Source of the DNA: Candidatus Epulonipiscium sp.
Lineage (GTDB): Bacteria > Bacillota > Clostridia > Lachnospirales > Defluviitaleaceae
Assembly (NCBI GenBank): GCA_012519205.1
Contig: JAAYQR010000015.1
Span: forward strand, 1-46,966
DNA: 46,966 nucleotides
Direction of reading: 5' to 3'
Positions 8,755 through 19,060 of the stretch are shown here, piece after piece. Made by a program: the position numbers and the translations under genes. Below the pieces are notes generated by a model. It did not search any database. It had not been told where the DNA came from and saw only the letters and a list, made by a program, of their open reading frames with translations. Numbering within the stretch: the stretch's first letter is position 1; every line of letters begins with the position of its first letter.

Positions 8755-9504
8755 TTACAAAGTCGTAAGAATTTCAGGTTCCCCATCAGTTATGACGATT
8801 GTATGCTCATAATGAGCTGCAAGTGAACCATCTCTTGTAACGACGCTGTTATCGTTTAGTATTCTTACCTCATATGTTCCCATATTCACCATGGGCTCAA
8901 TAGCAAGAACCATACCTTTTTGTAACTTTGGCCCTCGTCCAGGCACTTTAAAGTTCGGGATTTGGGGCTCTTCATGGAGGTCTTTTCCTACCCCATGCCC
9001 CACTAAATCCCTAACAACTGAGAAACCATTGGACTCTACATACTTTTGTATAGCAACAGAAATTTCATACAAATGATTTCCTGCTTTTGCATAGCCTATT
9101 CCTTCATAAAAACTTTCCTTAGTAACTTGGATTAGTTTTTTTGTTGCCTCAGGAACTTCGCCAATTGCATGGGTTTTTGCTCCATCAGAATGAAATCCAT
9201 CTAAATACACACCGATATCAATTCCGATTATGTCTCCATCTTTTAATTTTATATTCCTACTAGGAATACCATGGACAACTTCTTCATTGACTGATGTACA
9301 TATAGATGCAGGAAAACCACCGTATCCTTTAAATGAAGGAGTTGCACCTTGACTACTAATATAATTTTCAGCAATTTCATCTAATTCCATCGTAGTAATT
9401 CCCGGTCTAAGGGCATTGGCTAAGAGTTCATGAGTTTTTGCTAAAATCAAACCTGCTTTACGAATTTTCATAATTTCATTGTCAGATTTTATTATAATAC
9501 CCAC
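8755..9504 (-). CDS. map: Methionine aminopeptidase, type I
   Basis: This 249-residue enzyme removes the initiator methionine from nascent proteins. The two-metal site is intact: aspartates in D-I-G-V-Y-L-D-G-F-H-S-D, histidine in L-V-G-H-G-V-G-K-D-L-H-E-E-P, and glutamates in A-I-E-P-M and Y-E-H-T-I. It lacks a zinc-finger extension, as usual for bacterial type Ia. The start is GTG at 9504, sharing one base with the adk stop (TAGTG), so translation is probably coupled. Confidence 0.97.
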   Translation of the reverse strand: MGIIIKSDNEIMKIRKAGLILAKTHELLANALRPGITTMELDEIAENYISSQGATPSFKGYGGFPASICTSVNEEVVHGIPSRNIKLKDGDIIGIDIGVYLDGFHSDGAKTHAIGEVPEATKKLIQVTKESFYEGIGYAKAGNHLYEISVAIQKYVESNGFSVVRDLVGHGVGKDLHEEPQIPNFKVPGRGPKLQKGMVLAIEPMVNMGTYEVRILNDNSVVTRDGSLAAHYEHTIVITDGEPEILTTL

Positions 9505-10154
9505 TATTTATTCACTTCCAATGCATCCTTTATTCTACTGCTTATATCTTCAATCTTGCCAACACCGTCTACAGTTAAAAGTATTTCCCTATTTTGATAA
9601 TAATCAATCAAGGGCCTTGTTTGTTCATGATAAATTTCCAATCTTTTTTTAACTGTTTCTTCCTTATCATCTTCTCTTTGTATTAACACCGAGCTACATT
9701 CGTCGCAAACATCTTCCTTAAGGGATTTTTTATATTCTATATGATAGGAAGCGCCACATTTCGGGCAAACCCTTCTACCAGCCATACGATTAATTATCTT
9801 CTCGTTAGGAACATGAATGTTTACAGCCTTATCTAACCCGATTCCCATAGCCTCTAATGCTTCATCAAGGGCCTTGGCTTGAGGAATTGTTCTTGGAAAG
9901 CCATCTAATATAAAGCCTCCTTTACAATCCTGTTCTTCTAATCGGTTTTTGACAAGCTTAACAACTAGTTCATCAGGTACTAATAGTCCCTTATCCATAT
10001 ATTCCTTGGCTTTTTTCCCTAAGTCAGTCTCATTTTTAATATTTGTCCTTAATATATCCCCCGTTGAAATTTGAGGAATACGGTATTCTTTGGAAAGAAG
10101 AAGTGCATGGGTTCCTTTACCTGCACCCGGAGCTCCTAACATTATTAATCTCAT
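9504..10154 (-). CDS. adk: Adenylate kinase
   Basis: This 216-residue enzyme interconverts ATP + AMP and 2 ADP. The P-loop is G-A-P-G-A-G-K-G-T (7-15), the AMP site includes the S-T-G-D-I-L-R segment, and G-F-P-R-T lies near 85. The lid domain carries four cysteines at 130, 133, 150 and 153, the zinc-binding type common in Gram-positive bacteria. It lies between secY and map in the conserved order. Confidence 0.98.
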   Translation of the reverse strand: MRLIMLGAPGAGKGTHALLLSKEYRIPQISTGDILRTNIKNETDLGKKAKEYMDKGLLVPDELVVKLVKNRLEEQDCKGGFILDGFPRTIPQAKALDEALEAMGIGLDKAVNIHVPNEKIINRMAGRRVCPKCGASYHIEYKKSLKEDVCDECSSVLIQREDDKEETVKKRLEIYHEQTRPLIDYYQNREILLTVDGVGKIEDISSRIKDALEVNK

Positions 10155-10176
10155 AACGATTTCCTCCTATAAGCTA

Positions 10177-11436
10177 TCAACCTAAAAATCCTTTATAGTG
10201 TCTCATAAGCATTTGTGCTTCCATTTGTTTTACAGTTTCTAGCGCAACACCAACTACGATAAGTAGGGATGTTCCACCAAAACCAATATTCATTTTAAAT
10301 ATCGCTTGTAACCCTAAAGGCATTAGTGAAATAATAGCTAGGAAAAGAGCTCCTACTAATGTAATGTTATTAACAACCTTAGTTAAATAATCGGCAGTTG
10401 GTTTCCCCGGTCTAATACCCGGAACAAATCCACCACTTTTCTTCATATTGTTTGCTACATCAACCGGATTAAAAGTAATCGTTGAGTAGAAAAATGTAAA
10501 GAATAAAATAAGCAGTGCATATAAGATTGCTCCAAATGGATGGGTCCATTTAATTACTCGTAATATTGTACCCCAGGCTCCTGTTGGATTCGCATTGAAG
10601 AATCCTGTTACTGTTTCGGGAAATTGTAGCAGTGACATAGCAAAGATAATCGGAATAACCCCTGCTAAGTTAACCTTAATTGGAATATGGGTGGATTGAC
10701 CTCCATATACGTTTCTACCTGCTGTTCTTTTTGCATATTGTACTGCAATTCTTCTTTCTCCTCCCTGTACCAAGACAACGAAGGCAACAATAATAGCAAA
10801 AATCACAACCAAAATCGCCGTTGCAACATAGTCCTTATAACTAAGCAAGGCATTTATTCCAACTGGTAATCTTGAAACTATATTCACAAAAATAATTAAG
10901 GATATACCGTTTCCAATCCCCTTTTCGGTTATCTGTTCTCCAATCCACATTAGGAAAGCAGTACCAGCTACGAAAGTTAGAATTGCAACAGTCCAAGTCC
11001 AAAGATTTGGGTTAATCAAAATACCTTGTCTGCGAAGAGCAAATGTAAAGCCCCATGCTTGGATTGCAGCTAATATTATAGTTAAATATCTAGTCCATTT
11101 TGCAATCTTCTTTCTTCCATCTTCCCCTTCTTTTGAAATTTCCTCTATTTTAGGAATAGCAATCTGAAGAAGCTGAAATATAATAGATGAATTAATATAT
11201 GGTACAATACCCATTGCAAATAAGGTCATATCTCGGAATGCTCCACCGGAAATCATATCCATGAGACCTAATGCCCCGCCCCCTTGTTGTTCTAATACCT
11301 TTCTGATTGCATCAGCATTAACAAAGGGAACTGTAATATGAGCTCCTAAACGGATTACAAAAAGCATCATTAAAGTATATATTAATTTTTTTCTTAAATC
11401 AGGTATCCTCCAGGCATTTATAAGGGTTTTACGCAC
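10177..11436 (-). CDS. secY: Protein translocase subunit SecY
   Basis: This 419-residue protein forms the protein-conducting channel of the SecYEG translocon in the cell membrane. Its roughly ten hydrophobic segments fit the family. Visible features are the N-terminal W-R-I-P-D-L-R-K-K-L-I-Y-T, the plug-region G-G-A, the cytoplasmic loop F-V-V-L-V-Q-G-G-E-R-R-I, and G-I-R-P-G-K-P-T before the C-terminal helices. The start is GTG at 11436, immediately after the rplO stop, with GAGGTG 6 bases upstream. SecE is encoded separately at 36815-36997. Confidence 0.97.
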   Translation of the reverse strand: MRKTLINAWRIPDLRKKLIYTLMMLFVIRLGAHITVPFVNADAIRKVLEQQGGGALGLMDMISGGAFRDMTLFAMGIVPYINSSIIFQLLQIAIPKIEEISKEGEDGRKKIAKWTRYLTIILAAIQAWGFTFALRRQGILINPNLWTWTVAILTFVAGTAFLMWIGEQITEKGIGNGISLIIFVNIVSRLPVGINALLSYKDYVATAILVVIFAIIVAFVVLVQGGERRIAVQYAKRTAGRNVYGGQSTHIPIKVNLAGVIPIIFAMSLLQFPETVTGFFNANPTGAWGTILRVIKWTHPFGAILYALLILFFTFFYSTITFNPVDVANNMKKSGGFVPGIRPGKPTADYLTKVVNNITLVGALFLAIISLMPLGLQAIFKMNIGFGGTSLLIVVGVALETVKQMEAQMLMRHYKGFLG

Positions 11437-11877
11437 CTAAATCACCTCTGCTTTTCCGCCAGCAGCTTCTATCTTCTCTACTGCTGATTTGCTGTACTGA
11501 TTTACCATTACAGTCAACTTTTTATTTAGGTCTCCGTTTCCAAGAATTTTTACACCATCTCTAGGATTTTTGATAATACCTGCTTCTTTCAGGGTATCTA
11601 CAGTAACCACTGTATTATCTTCGAATATATTTAAACGCTCAACGCCAATAGCAACAATTTCTAAACTGTTTCTATTTGTAAACCCTCTTTTAGGCACACG
11701 TCTATAAAGTGGCATTTGTCCACCTTCAAAGCCAGGTCTTACACCGCCACCAGAACGGGCTTTTTGACCTTTATGCCCTTTTCCTGCAGTTTTTCCTGCT
11801 CCTGAACCGTGTCCTCTTCCTTTTCTAAATGCGCTTTTTTTAGAACCTTCGGTTGGTCTTAATTCATTTAAGTTCAT
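11437..11877 (-). CDS. rplO: 50S ribosomal protein L15
   Basis: This 146-residue protein has the long glycine- and arginine-rich N-terminal extension ([17 protein letters not shown]) that threads into 23S rRNA, and a C-terminal globular domain. It is of normal length and abuts secY without any gap. Confidence 0.98.
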   Translation of the reverse strand: MNLNELRPTEGSKKSAFRKGRGHGSGAGKTAGKGHKGQKARSGGGVRPGFEGGQMPLYRRVPKRGFTNRNSLEIVAIGVERLNIFEDNTVVTVDTLKEAGIIKNPRDGVKILGNGDLNKKLTVMVNQYSKSAVEKIEAAGGKAEVI

Positions 11878-11898
11878 CTTGGCACCTCCTTTAAACCT

Positions 11899-12081
11899 CT
11901 ATATTTCTTCAACCTTTACCAAATGAGCAACTTTATTAATCATTCCTCGGATGGCAGCGTTGTCTTGTTGTTCAACAGTTTTATGCATTTTAGTTAATCC
12001 TAAAGCTTTTACTGTCTCTTTTTGTTTTGGTTTTGCACCAATTGTAGATTTTACTAATGTTATCTTTAACTTGTTAGACAC
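11899..12081 (-). CDS. rpmD: 50S ribosomal protein L30
   Basis: This 60-residue protein is full length for bacterial L30. It has [11 protein letters not shown], the [11 protein letters not shown] segment and [11 protein letters not shown]. It lies between rpsE and rplO as expected. Confidence 0.97.
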   Translation of the reverse strand: MSNKLKITLVKSTIGAKPKQKETVKALGLTKMHKTVEQQDNAAIRGMINKVAHLVKVEEI

Positions 12082-12093
12082 TGCAACCCCTCC

Positions 12094-12603
12094 TTATCCT
12101 AATAGCTCTTCTAATGATTTGCCACGTAATTTCGCAACTTCTTCTGGATTCTTGATATTTTTTAGTGCTTCCATAGTTGCATTTACAACGTTTCTCTTAT
12201 TATTAGAACCTAAGGATTTTGTTCTAATGTTACGAATTCCTGCTAATTCGAGTACTGCACGGGCAGGTCCACCTGCGATTACTCCAGTACCTTCTGCTGC
12301 AGGTTTTAATAATACCCTAGCACTTCCAAATTCTCCAACGAATTCATGGGTAATACTATCATTTTCGTCTCTTGGAACAAAAATTAAGTTTTTCTTTGCA
12401 TCATCAATAGCCTTTTTAATAGCGTCAGGTATTTCTGTTGCCTTACCTAACCCTGCACCAACATAACCATTTTCATCACCAACAACAACTAAAGCAGAGA
12501 ACCTAAAATTACGTCCACCTTTAACTACCTTGGTAACTCTTTTAATTGTAACAACTCTTTCTTTTAATTCTTGGCCGTTTATGTCCATTTTAGTTCTAGG
12601 CAT
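12094..12603 (-). CDS. rpsE: 30S ribosomal protein S5
   Basis: S5 acts in decoding fidelity and near the mRNA entry site. The double-stranded-RNA-binding-like N-terminal domain and the [10 protein letters not shown] motif are clear, followed by the C-terminal domain with [12 protein letters not shown]. The ATG at 12603, six bases after GGAGGG, gives 169 residues, the usual length. A longer in-frame reading to 12651 would overlap rplR and adds non-homologous sequence. Confidence 0.97.
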   Translation of the reverse strand: MPRTKMDINGQELKERVVTIKRVTKVVKGGRNFRFSALVVVGDENGYVGAGLGKATEIPDAIKKAIDDAKKNLIFVPRDENDSITHEFVGEFGSARVLLKPAAEGTGVIAGGPARAVLELAGIRNIRTKSLGSNNKRNVVNATMEALKNIKNPEEVAKLRGKSLEELLG

Positions 12604-12619
12604 CTTATTCCCTCCTTTA

Positions 12620-12988
12620 CTAGAATTGTAAGCCAGCTTCCCTAGCCGCATCTGCTAATGCTTTAACTTTACCGTGATATATATATCCTCCGCGGTCAAA
12701 TACTACTTCATTTAATCCTTTATCTAAAGCTCTTCTTGCAACCAACTCGCCTACCACCTTAGCAGCTTCTAAATTACTTGTCTTTTCAACCTTCGCTACG
12801 ATATCCTTTTCTACTGTTGAAGCAGAAACCAAGGTATTGCCTTGTTCATCATCGATAAGTTGAGCATATATGTGTTTATCACTTCTAAATACTGCCAATC
12901 GTGGTCTTTGGGCTGTACCATAAAACTTGTTTCTTATTTTTAAATGCTTCTTTGCACGAACTTTTGAGCGTGATTCTTTTTTGATCAT
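12620..12988 (-). CDS. rplR: 50S ribosomal protein L18
   Basis: This 122-residue protein binds 5S rRNA in the central protuberance. It has R-P-R-L-A-V-F-R-S-x-K-H-I-Y-A-Q and the C-terminal F-D-R-G-G-Y[15 protein letters not shown]. Its length and its position after rplF are standard. Confidence 0.98.
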   Translation of the reverse strand: MIKKESRSKVRAKKHLKIRNKFYGTAQRPRLAVFRSDKHIYAQLIDDEQGNTLVSASTVEKDIVAKVEKTSNLEAAKVVGELVARRALDKGLNEVVFDRGGYIYHGKVKALADAAREAGLQF

Positions 12989-13009
12989 ATGGATTTCACC
13001 CCTTTTCTA

Positions 13010-13546
13010 TTACTTACCGGTTTTACCCTCTTTACGTCTAATTACTTCATCAGCATATTTAATTCCTTTTCCTTTGTAAGGTTCCGGTGGACGTTTGAAA
13101 CGAATTTCAGCCGCGTATTGACCTACTTTTTCCTTATCAATTCCACTTACGGTTATTTTATTTCCTTCTAAGGTGCTTTCCACACCAGCAGGATCTTCTA
13201 ATTCGACAGGATGAGAAAATCCTAAGGTTAATACAAGTTTTTTACCTTGTTTTTGTGCTCTATATCCAACACCATTTACTTCCAATACTTTAGAGAAACC
13301 ATTTGTTACTCCCTCTACCATATTGGCAACCAGTGTTCTTGTTAAACCATGAAGTGATCTGTTTCTTTTAAGATCATTTGGTCTTGTAACAACTATTTCA
13401 TTATTTTCAACCACTATAGAAATTTCTTCTGGTAATTTTCTTTCTAAAGAACCCTTTGGTCCCTTTACAGTTATAAAGTTTCCATCCCCTATTTTTACTT
13501 CTACACCGGATGGGATTTCTATTGGCAATTTACCAATACGTGACAT
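13010..13546 (-). CDS. rplF: 50S ribosomal protein L6
   Basis: This 178-residue protein has two repeated L6 domains near the factor-binding site of the large subunit. It begins [12 protein letters not shown] and ends with the signature [12 protein letters not shown] and a basic tail. It lies 58 bases after rpsH. Confidence 0.98.
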   Translation of the reverse strand: MSRIGKLPIEIPSGVEVKIGDGNFITVKGPKGSLERKLPEEISIVVENNEIVVTRPNDLKRNRSLHGLTRTLVANMVEGVTNGFSKVLEVNGVGYRAQKQGKKLVLTLGFSHPVELEDPAGVESTLEGNKITVSGIDKEKVGQYAAEIRFKRPPEPYKGKGIKYADEVIRRKEGKTGK

Positions 13547-13604
13547 GGTTGCACCTCCTTAAGCTCATTACTACTTTATATTTAACAACCAACTAATTTT
13601 ACTT

Positions 13605-14006
13605 TTACCAAATAAACGCAACTACTTCTCCACCAACACCTAATTTTCTAGCATCTTTATCAGCTAATACTCCGCTGCTTGTGGATATAATAGCAGTACC
13701 AAGTCCACCTAATACTTTGGGTATTTCATCTTTATTTGCAAATACCCTAAGTCCGGGCTTAGAAATTCTCTTTAAACCGGAAATAACTTTTTCATTTTTG
13801 TCTTTTCCGTATTTTAGTGTAATGCGAATTGTTGATTTTGTACCACCTTCAACAACTTCGTACCCTTTTATATAACCTTCATTTAATAATATGTCAGAAA
13901 TTGCTTTTTTCATTTTTGAAACAGGTATATCTACTGTATCATGTTTCGCAACATTAGCATTTCTGATTCTTGTTAGCATATCTGCAATTGGATCGCTCAT
14001 TGTCAT
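13605..14006 (-). CDS. rpsH: 30S ribosomal protein S8
   Basis: This 133-residue protein binds helix 21 of 16S rRNA, and in E. coli it is the spc-operon autoregulator. It has [13 protein letters not shown] and ends [11 protein letters not shown]. The first ATG (14006) lies 8 bases after AGGAGG; a second ATG two codons later is possible. Confidence 0.98.
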   Translation of the reverse strand: MTMSDPIADMLTRIRNANVAKHDTVDIPVSKMKKAISDILLNEGYIKGYEVVEGGTKSTIRITLKYGKDKNEKVISGLKRISKPGLRVFANKDEIPKVLGGLGTAIISTSSGVLADKDARKLGVGGEVVAFIW

Positions 14007-14027
14007 TGAATGTACCTCCTTCCCCTT

Positions 14028-14213
14028 TTACCAGCTAGCTTTTTTAACACCTGGAATTTGACCTTTATAGGCTAATTCTCTAAAGCAAATACGGCATACG
14101 CCAAATTTTCTTATATATGCATGAGGCCTTCCGCAAATCCTACAACGATTATAAGCTCTTGTAGAAAACTTTGGCTTACGTTGTTGCTTAGCTATCATTG
14201 ATTTCTTTGCCAT
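14028..14213 (-). CDS. rpsN: 30S ribosomal protein S14, zinc-binding (type Z)
   Basis: This 61-residue short form carries C24-x2-C27 and C40-x2-C43, the zinc ribbon of the type Z S14, as opposed to the longer zinc-free paralogue. S14 is assembled late into the 30S head. It has its usual position between rplE and rpsH. Confidence 0.98.
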   Translation of the reverse strand: MAKKSMIAKQQRKPKFSTRAYNRCRICGRPHAYIRKFGVCRICFRELAYKGQIPGVKKASW

Positions 14214-14227
14214 TTGTTATCCTCCTT

Positions 14228-14767
14228 CTATTTTCTGAATGGCATTCCAAACAGTCTTAACAGTTCACGAGCTTCTTCGTCTGTTTTTGCCGTGGTAACA
14301 AAAATGATATCCATACCTCTTACTTTGTCAACTTTATCAAATTCGATTTCCGGGAAAATTAATTGTTCTTTAATGCCTAGGGAATAATTTCCCCTTCCAT
14401 CGAATGCATTAGGATTAACTCCCCTGAAGTCACGAACTCTAGGCAATGCTAAACTGATTAGACGATCTGTAAAATCATACATCCTATTTCCGCGAAGTGT
14501 TACTTTACATCCGATAGACATTCCTTCACGAAGTTTGAAAGCTGCTACTGATTTTTTAGCCTTTGTTATAATTGGTTTTTGTCCGGAAATAATTGATAAG
14601 TCATTTACAGCCGCATCCAATATTTTAGAATTTTCTTTTGCTTCTCCTACACCCATATTGATAACAATCTTTTCAATTTTGGGTACTTGTAATCTATTTT
14701 TATATCCGAATTTTTTCATCATTGCATCTACAATTTCGTTATTGTATACTTCTTTCATTCTACTCAA
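14228..14767 (-). CDS. rplE: 50S ribosomal protein L5
   Basis: This 179-residue protein is a 5S rRNA binder that also touches P-site tRNA. Motifs include [22 protein letters not shown] and [10 protein letters not shown]. The TTG start at 14767, six bases after GGAGGG, gives the exact family length. The in-frame ATG three codons later would also be workable. Confidence 0.97.
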   Translation of the reverse strand: MSRMKEVYNNEIVDAMMKKFGYKNRLQVPKIEKIVINMGVGEAKENSKILDAAVNDLSIISGQKPIITKAKKSVAAFKLREGMSIGCKVTLRGNRMYDFTDRLISLALPRVRDFRGVNPNAFDGRGNYSLGIKEQLIFPEIEFDKVDKVRGMDIIFVTTAKTDEEARELLRLFGMPFRK

Positions 14768-14788
14768 AGCTTACCCTCCTTCCAGCAC

Positions 14789-15118
14789 TTAATCAATTAC
14801 TTCTCCTGTAGATTTTGCTACTCTATAGCGAACAGCTTTTTGATGTCCATTTCTTTCTTCCATAACTACTTTTGTACCTATTCTTGTTGGTTTTCCATTA
14901 TATAGATACATTACATTAGAAATATGAATAGAACCTTCTTGATGGATAATTCCGCCCTGTCCCATCGGATTTGGTTTTTGATGCTTTGAAATCATGTTAA
15001 CCCCTTCAACGATAACACGGCCGTTTTTATGATCAATTTTAAGGACTTTTCCTTCTTTTCCTTTATCTTTACCTGCAATTACTCGAACTTTGTCATCCTT
15101 TTTTAGTCTAATGTTCAC
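14789..15118 (-). CDS. rplX: 50S ribosomal protein L24
   Basis: This 109-residue protein is an early assembly initiator that binds the 5' domain of 23S rRNA. Its N-terminal KOW motif reads D-K-V-R-V-I-A-G-K-D-K-G-K-E-G-K-V. The start is GTG at 15118 after AAGGAGGT. It lies between rplN and rplE. Confidence 0.98.
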   Translation of the reverse strand: MNIRLKKDDKVRVIAGKDKGKEGKVLKIDHKNGRVIVEGVNMISKHQKPNPMGQGGIIHQEGSIHISNVMYLYNGKPTRIGTKVVMEERNGHQKAVRYRVAKSTGEVID

Positions 15119-15131
15119 TTAAAACACCTCC

Positions 15132-15500
15132 TTATAATACTTCTGGTGCTAAGGATAAGATTTTCATATACTTCTTTTCTCTTAGTTCTCTTGCAACCGG
15201 TCCAAAAATACGGGTTCCCCTTGGATTTTTATCTTCTTTAATGATAACAGCTGCATTTTCGTCAAATTTTATATACGAACCATCCTGTCTTCTAACACCC
15301 TTCACAGTCCTAACTATAACTGCTTTGATTATATCGCCTTTTTTAACAACACCGCCGGGTGTTGCATCTTTAACCGAAGCAACAATTACATCTCCAACGT
15401 TCGCATACCTAGCTCCGGAACCACCCAAAACTCGAATACACAATAGTTCCTTTGCACCGGTGTTATCTGCAACTTTCAATCTGCTTTCTTGTTGAATCAT
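15132..15500 (-). CDS. rplN: 50S ribosomal protein L14
   Basis: This 122-residue protein is at the subunit interface, where it contacts 16S rRNA. Conserved parts are [17 protein letters not shown], the G-D-V-I-V-A-S-V-K segment and [13 protein letters not shown]. Full length. Confidence 0.98.
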   Translation of the reverse strand: MIQQESRLKVADNTGAKELLCIRVLGGSGARYANVGDVIVASVKDATPGGVVKKGDIIKAVIVRTVKGVRRQDGSYIKFDENAAVIIKEDKNPRGTRIFGPVARELREKKYMKILSLAPEVL

Positions 15501-15526
15501 AGTTTACCCTCCTTTCGAGCAAGAAA

Positions 15527-15784
15527 TTATTTAGCTTTTTCAACGACTGAAACTAATCTCCATCTCTTATCCTTAGAGAGTGGTCTTGTTTCCATTACTT
15601 TAACACGATCGCCGATTTTACATTCGTTATTCTCATCATGAGCCTTTAATTTATAGGTTCTTTTCATTATTTTACCGTATAGTGGATGTTTTACGTTATT
15701 TTCAACAGCTACCACGATAGTTTTATCCATCTTGTCGCTTACAACTTTACCAATCATGGTTTTGCGAAGATTTCTTTCTTGCAC
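15527..15784 (-). CDS. rpsQ: 30S ribosomal protein S17
   Basis: S17 is a primary binder of 16S rRNA with an OB fold. Visible parts are [14 protein letters not shown] and Y-K[18 protein letters not shown]. A GTG at 15784, eight bases after AGGAGG, gives 85 residues, the usual length. Reading back to a TTG at 15805 would put the ribosome binding site inside the gene. Confidence 0.96.
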   Translation of the reverse strand: MQERNLRKTMIGKVVSDKMDKTIVVAVENNVKHPLYGKIMKRTYKLKAHDENNECKIGDRVKVMETRPLSKDKRWRLVSVVEKAK

Positions 15785-15811
15785 AGTGAATTCCTCCTTT
15801 CGCAACTAATA

Positions 15812-16015
15812 TTACGCATTATTCCTTTGGGTAATGACGGTTTGAATCCTTGCAATATTTTTTCTTACTTCTTTAATTCTTGCTGTATTGTTTAATTGAT
15901 TTGTAGCATTTTGGAATCTTAGATTAAAGAGTTCTTTCTTTGCAGAAGTTAACTCTAATCTTAGTTCATCAAAAGTTTTATTTTTTAATTCTTCTATATA
16001 TACATTAGTTTTCAC
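15812..16015 (-). CDS. rpmC: 50S ribosomal protein L29
   Basis: L29 sits at the peptide exit tunnel near the SRP and trigger-factor dock. The GTG at 16015 gives 67 residues beginning [10 protein letters not shown], the usual length and start. It overlaps the rplP stop by 11 bases with only a weak GGTGAT ribosome binding site, which suggests translational coupling. The conserved [10 protein letters not shown] motif is present. Confidence 0.93.
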   Translation of the reverse strand: MKTNVYIEELKNKTFDELRLELTSAKKELFNLRFQNATNQLNNTARIKEVRKNIARIQTVITQRNNA

Positions 16016-16445
16016 TGCTATCACCGTCCATTTCTTGTTCTGCACGTGATACGATTTTACATTTTATTGGCAGTTTGTGCATTGCAAGACGTAAAGCTTC
16101 TCTTGCTGTTTCTTCTGGTACCCCAGCGAGCTCGAACATCACTCTTCCGGGTTTTACTACTGCCACCCAATATTCTGGGGATCCTTTTCCCTTACCCATT
16201 CGAGTTTCGGCAGGTTTTTGTGTGATAGGCTTATCTGGGAATATCTTTATCCAAACTTTACCTCCACGTTTTATATATCTTGTCATAGCAATACGGGCTG
16301 CTTCTATTTGGTTAGAAGTAATCCAACTTGGCTCTTCTGCCACAAGTCCATATTCTCCGTAAGTGATTTTATTACCACGGGTAGCTTGCCCTGTCATACG
16401 TCCTCTAAATTGCTTACGACGTTTTACCCTTTTAGGCATTAACAT
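16005..16445 (-). CDS. rplP: 50S ribosomal protein L16
   Basis: This 146-residue protein organises the A-site tRNA elbow region. It starts [12 protein letters not shown], comparable to the M-L-L-P-K-R-V start in Bacillus, and has [16 protein letters not shown]. Its ATG shares one base with the rpsC stop (TAATG). Confidence 0.98.
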   Translation of the reverse strand: MLMPKRVKRRKQFRGRMTGQATRGNKITYGEYGLVAEEPSWITSNQIEAARIAMTRYIKRGGKVWIKIFPDKPITQKPAETRMGKGKGSPEYWVAVVKPGRVMFELAGVPEETAREALRLAMHKLPIKCKIVSRAEQEMDGDSSEN

Positions 16446-17104
16446 TACTGATCGCTCCCTTCCTTTTTAGCTCTTTGAGGAAGAATTTCACCATTGTAAA
16501 TCCATACTTTTACACCAATCTTGCCATATGTGGTGTCTGCCTCTGCAAAACCGTAGTCAATATCTGCCCTTAAGGTTTGAAGAGGAATTGTTCCCTCATG
16601 ATAGTGTTCTGTACGAGCAATTTCAGCTCCACCTAAACGACCGGAGCATGATACCTTTATTCCTTGTGCTCCACCCTTCATTGCTCTCCCCATTACCTGT
16701 TTCATTGCTCTTCTAAAGGAAATACGATTTTCTAATTGTAAAGCAACGTTTTCGGCAACTAATTGTGCATCTATTTCTGGTTTTTTAACTTCTACAATGT
16801 TAACCATTACTTTGTTATCAGTCATTTTTTGTATTTCTTTACGAAGTGCTTCTATGGAAGATCCACCTTTACCAATCACGATACCTGGTTTGGAGGTATG
16901 AATGTGCACTTTAACTCTTTCGGCTGCTCTTTCTATTTCAATGTTTGAAATTCCTGCTTCATAAAGTCTGCTTTTAATAAATTCTCTTAATTTGTTATCT
17001 TCGATTAATAAATCAGCATAATTTTTCTTGGACGCATACCATTTTCCACTCCAGTCCTTTATAATGCCGACTCTTAAACCGTGAGGATTAACCTTCTGTC
17101 CCAT
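16445..17104 (-). CDS. rpsC: 30S ribosomal protein S3
   Basis: This 219-residue protein is at the mRNA entry channel and takes part in helicase activity. It starts [12 protein letters not shown]. The KH domain has the G-I-V-I-G-K-G-G loop at about residues 75-82. The C-terminal domain has [12 protein letters not shown]. It lies between rplV and rplP. Confidence 0.98.
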   Translation of the reverse strand: MGQKVNPHGLRVGIIKDWSGKWYASKKNYADLLIEDNKLREFIKSRLYEAGISNIEIERAAERVKVHIHTSKPGIVIGKGGSSIEALRKEIQKMTDNKVMVNIVEVKKPEIDAQLVAENVALQLENRISFRRAMKQVMGRAMKGGAQGIKVSCSGRLGGAEIARTEHYHEGTIPLQTLRADIDYGFAEADTTYGKIGVKVWIYNGEILPQRAKKEGSDQ

Positions 17105-17115
17105 TTTCTACCTCC

Positions 17116-17502
17116 TTATCTTTCATTTAGTATAATTGAAATATGGCTAGTTTGCTTATCAATTCGATATGCCCTTCCTTGCGCTCTTGGGCGAATTCTC
17201 TTCATTTTTGGTCCCCTATTTGCATAGGCTTCCTGTATAAATAATTTAGAAACATCCATTCCCTGATTGTTTTCTGCATTTGCCACTGCTGATTTTAAAA
17301 GCTTTTCTATAATTCTAGCCGCATTTCTCGGTGTGTATGCAAGAATAGCTAAAGCTTCCCCAGCTTGTTTTCCTTTTATTGTATCAAGGACAATTTTTGC
17401 TTTAGTTGCAGGAACCTTTGCATATTTTACATGCGCCTTTGGTCTTATATCTTTATTTTCATTTCTTTCTCTCTTGATTTGACTTCTATGTCCTTTAGCC
17501 AT
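17116..17502 (-). CDS. rplV: 50S ribosomal protein L22
   Basis: This 128-residue protein has a long beta hairpin that lines the exit tunnel and is a site for macrolide resistance changes. The hairpin segment R-G-P-K-M-K-R-I-R-P-R-A-Q-G-R-A-Y-R-I looks wild type. The N-terminus is about 15 residues longer and more basic than the shortest family members. Confidence 0.97.
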   Translation of the reverse strand: MAKGHRSQIKRERNENKDIRPKAHVKYAKVPATKAKIVLDTIKGKQAGEALAILAYTPRNAARIIEKLLKSAVANAENNQGMDVSKLFIQEAYANRGPKMKRIRPRAQGRAYRIDKQTSHISIILNER

Positions 17503-17526
17503 GAAGCGACCCTCCTTCCATCAAAC

Positions 17527-17811
17527 TTAACGTACTTTTGATCTCTTTTCTGCGTCTTTTCCATGACCTCTATAGGTTCTTGTTAACGCAAATTCTCCTA
17601 ATTTATGACCTACCATGTCTTCTGTAATATATACAGGTACATGTTTTTTTCCATCATGAACAGCTATTGTATGTCCAACCATTTGTGGAAAAATTGTGGA
17701 ACGGCGTGACCAAGACTTTATAACCTTTTTGTCTCCGCTTTTATTCATTGCATCAATTGCTTTTAATAGATGCCCATCTGCAAAAGGTCCTTTTTTAAGG
17801 GATCGACCCAT
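17527..17811 (-). CDS. rpsS: 30S ribosomal protein S19
   Basis: This 94-residue protein of the 30S head forms a complex with S13. It begins [10 protein letters not shown] and has [14 protein letters not shown] and T-R-T-Y-R-G-H-G. It is of normal length and follows rplB. Confidence 0.98.
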   Translation of the reverse strand: MGRSLKKGPFADGHLLKAIDAMNKSGDKKVIKSWSRRSTIFPQMVGHTIAVHDGKKHVPVYITEDMVGHKLGEFALTRTYRGHGKDAEKRSKVR

Positions 17812-17865
17812 ATTAATCCTCCTTTCGATTTTAGCTCTCCTGAGCCAAAAATTGAACTGATATAA

Positions 17866-18699
17866 TTATTTTTGTCCTCTTCTACGAATGATATATTTAT
17901 TAGACTCTTTATTTTTCTTCCTTGTCTTAAGACCAAGAGCTGGTTTACCCCAAGGCGTAGATGGTGCTGGACGTCCAATTGGTGCTTTACCTTCCCCACC
18001 ACCATGTGGATGGTCATTAGGGTTCATAACAGATCCACGAACTGTAGGACGAAATCCCATATGACGTTTTCTTCCTGCTTTACCCACGTTAATAAGCTCA
18101 TGTTCGATATTGCCTACTTGCCCTATAGTAGCTCTGCATCCTATTGGGAGTAATCTTGTTTCTCCAGAAGGTAATTTAACTGTTGCATACTTTCCTTCTT
18201 TAGCCATAAGTTGTGCTTCCACCCCAGCAGAACGAACTAATTGTGCTCCTTTTCCGGGCTTCATCTCAATATTATGGATGGTAGTACCAACAGGAATATA
18301 TCGCATTGGGAGTGTGTTACCTACTTTAATTTCTGCAGTTTCACCACTCATTAGTTTATCCCCTACTTTTAATCCGTTTGGTGCTAAGATATATCTTTTT
18401 TCACCATCAACATATTGAAGTAGCGCGATATTTGCTGTTCTATTTGGATCATACTCGATGGAAGCTACCTTTGCCGGCACCCCATCTTTATTTCTTTTGA
18501 AATCGATGATTCTATATTTAGTCTTAACTCTTCCTCCACGATGGCGAACTGTAATTTTCCCCTGGTTGTTTCTACCTGAATTTTTCTTTAAAGATACCAC
18601 TAAAGATTTCTCAGGAATAGTCTTTGTGATTTCTTCAAAGGAAAGAGAAGTCATTTGTCTTCTTGAGGGGGTATATGGTTTGTATTTTTTAATGCCCAT
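17866..18699 (-). CDS. rplB: 50S ribosomal protein L2
   Basis: L2 is needed for subunit association and for the peptidyl transferase centre. The C-terminal signature [13 protein letters not shown] is present, including the conserved histidine near the catalytic centre. The ATG at 18699, after AAAGGAG, gives 277 residues, the standard length and the standard M-G-I-K-K-Y start. A reading to 18717 adds six extra residues upstream of that ribosome binding site. Confidence 0.98.
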   Translation of the reverse strand: MGIKKYKPYTPSRRQMTSLSFEEITKTIPEKSLVVSLKKNSGRNNQGKITVRHRGGRVKTKYRIIDFKRNKDGVPAKVASIEYDPNRTANIALLQYVDGEKRYILAPNGLKVGDKLMSGETAEIKVGNTLPMRYIPVGTTIHNIEMKPGKGAQLVRSAGVEAQLMAKEGKYATVKLPSGETRLLPIGCRATIGQVGNIEHELINVGKAGRKRHMGFRPTVRGSVMNPNDHPHGGGEGKAPIGRPAPSTPWGKPALGLKTRKKNKESNKYIIRRRGQK

Positions 18700-18760
18700 C
18701 GTTTTCACTCCTTTCAAATTTCTTTACACGCAACCTAGTGGTTCATATTTGTTTATTTAA

Positions 18761-19060
18761 CTACATTCCTTCAAAAAAGTCAATGTCTTTGCTATCTCCA
18801 GCTAATTGAACAATTGCTTTTTTTGTCTTTGGGGTTTTACCAAAGGTCATTCCCCTTCTTTTTGTTTTACCTTCTTGATTTAAGGTATTTACCTTTTCAA
18901 CTTTAACACCTTCAAACATTTTTTCCACAGCATCCCTTATTTGATTCTTGGTTGCTGTCGGATGTACAAGGAAAGTGTATTTTTTGTCTGCCATTTGATT
19001 CATACTTTTTTCGGTAATAACCGGTTTTAAAATGACATCATAATATTTCAAATCTGCCAT
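18761..19060 (-). CDS. rplW: 50S ribosomal protein L23
   Basis: This 99-residue protein is the trigger-factor and SRP dock at the tunnel exit. Family motifs are [20 protein letters not shown] and [10 protein letters not shown]. The start shares one base with the rplD stop. Confidence 0.98.
   Translation of the reverse strand: MADLKYYDVILKPVITEKSMNQMADKKYTFLVHPTATKNQIRDAVEKMFEGVKVEKVNTLNQEGKTKRRGMTFGKTPKTKKAIVQLAGDSKDIDFFEGM

Noticed and set aside
17763-18017. Open frame within rplB on the same strand
   Set aside because: It overlaps rplB in another frame and its product has no recognisable features.
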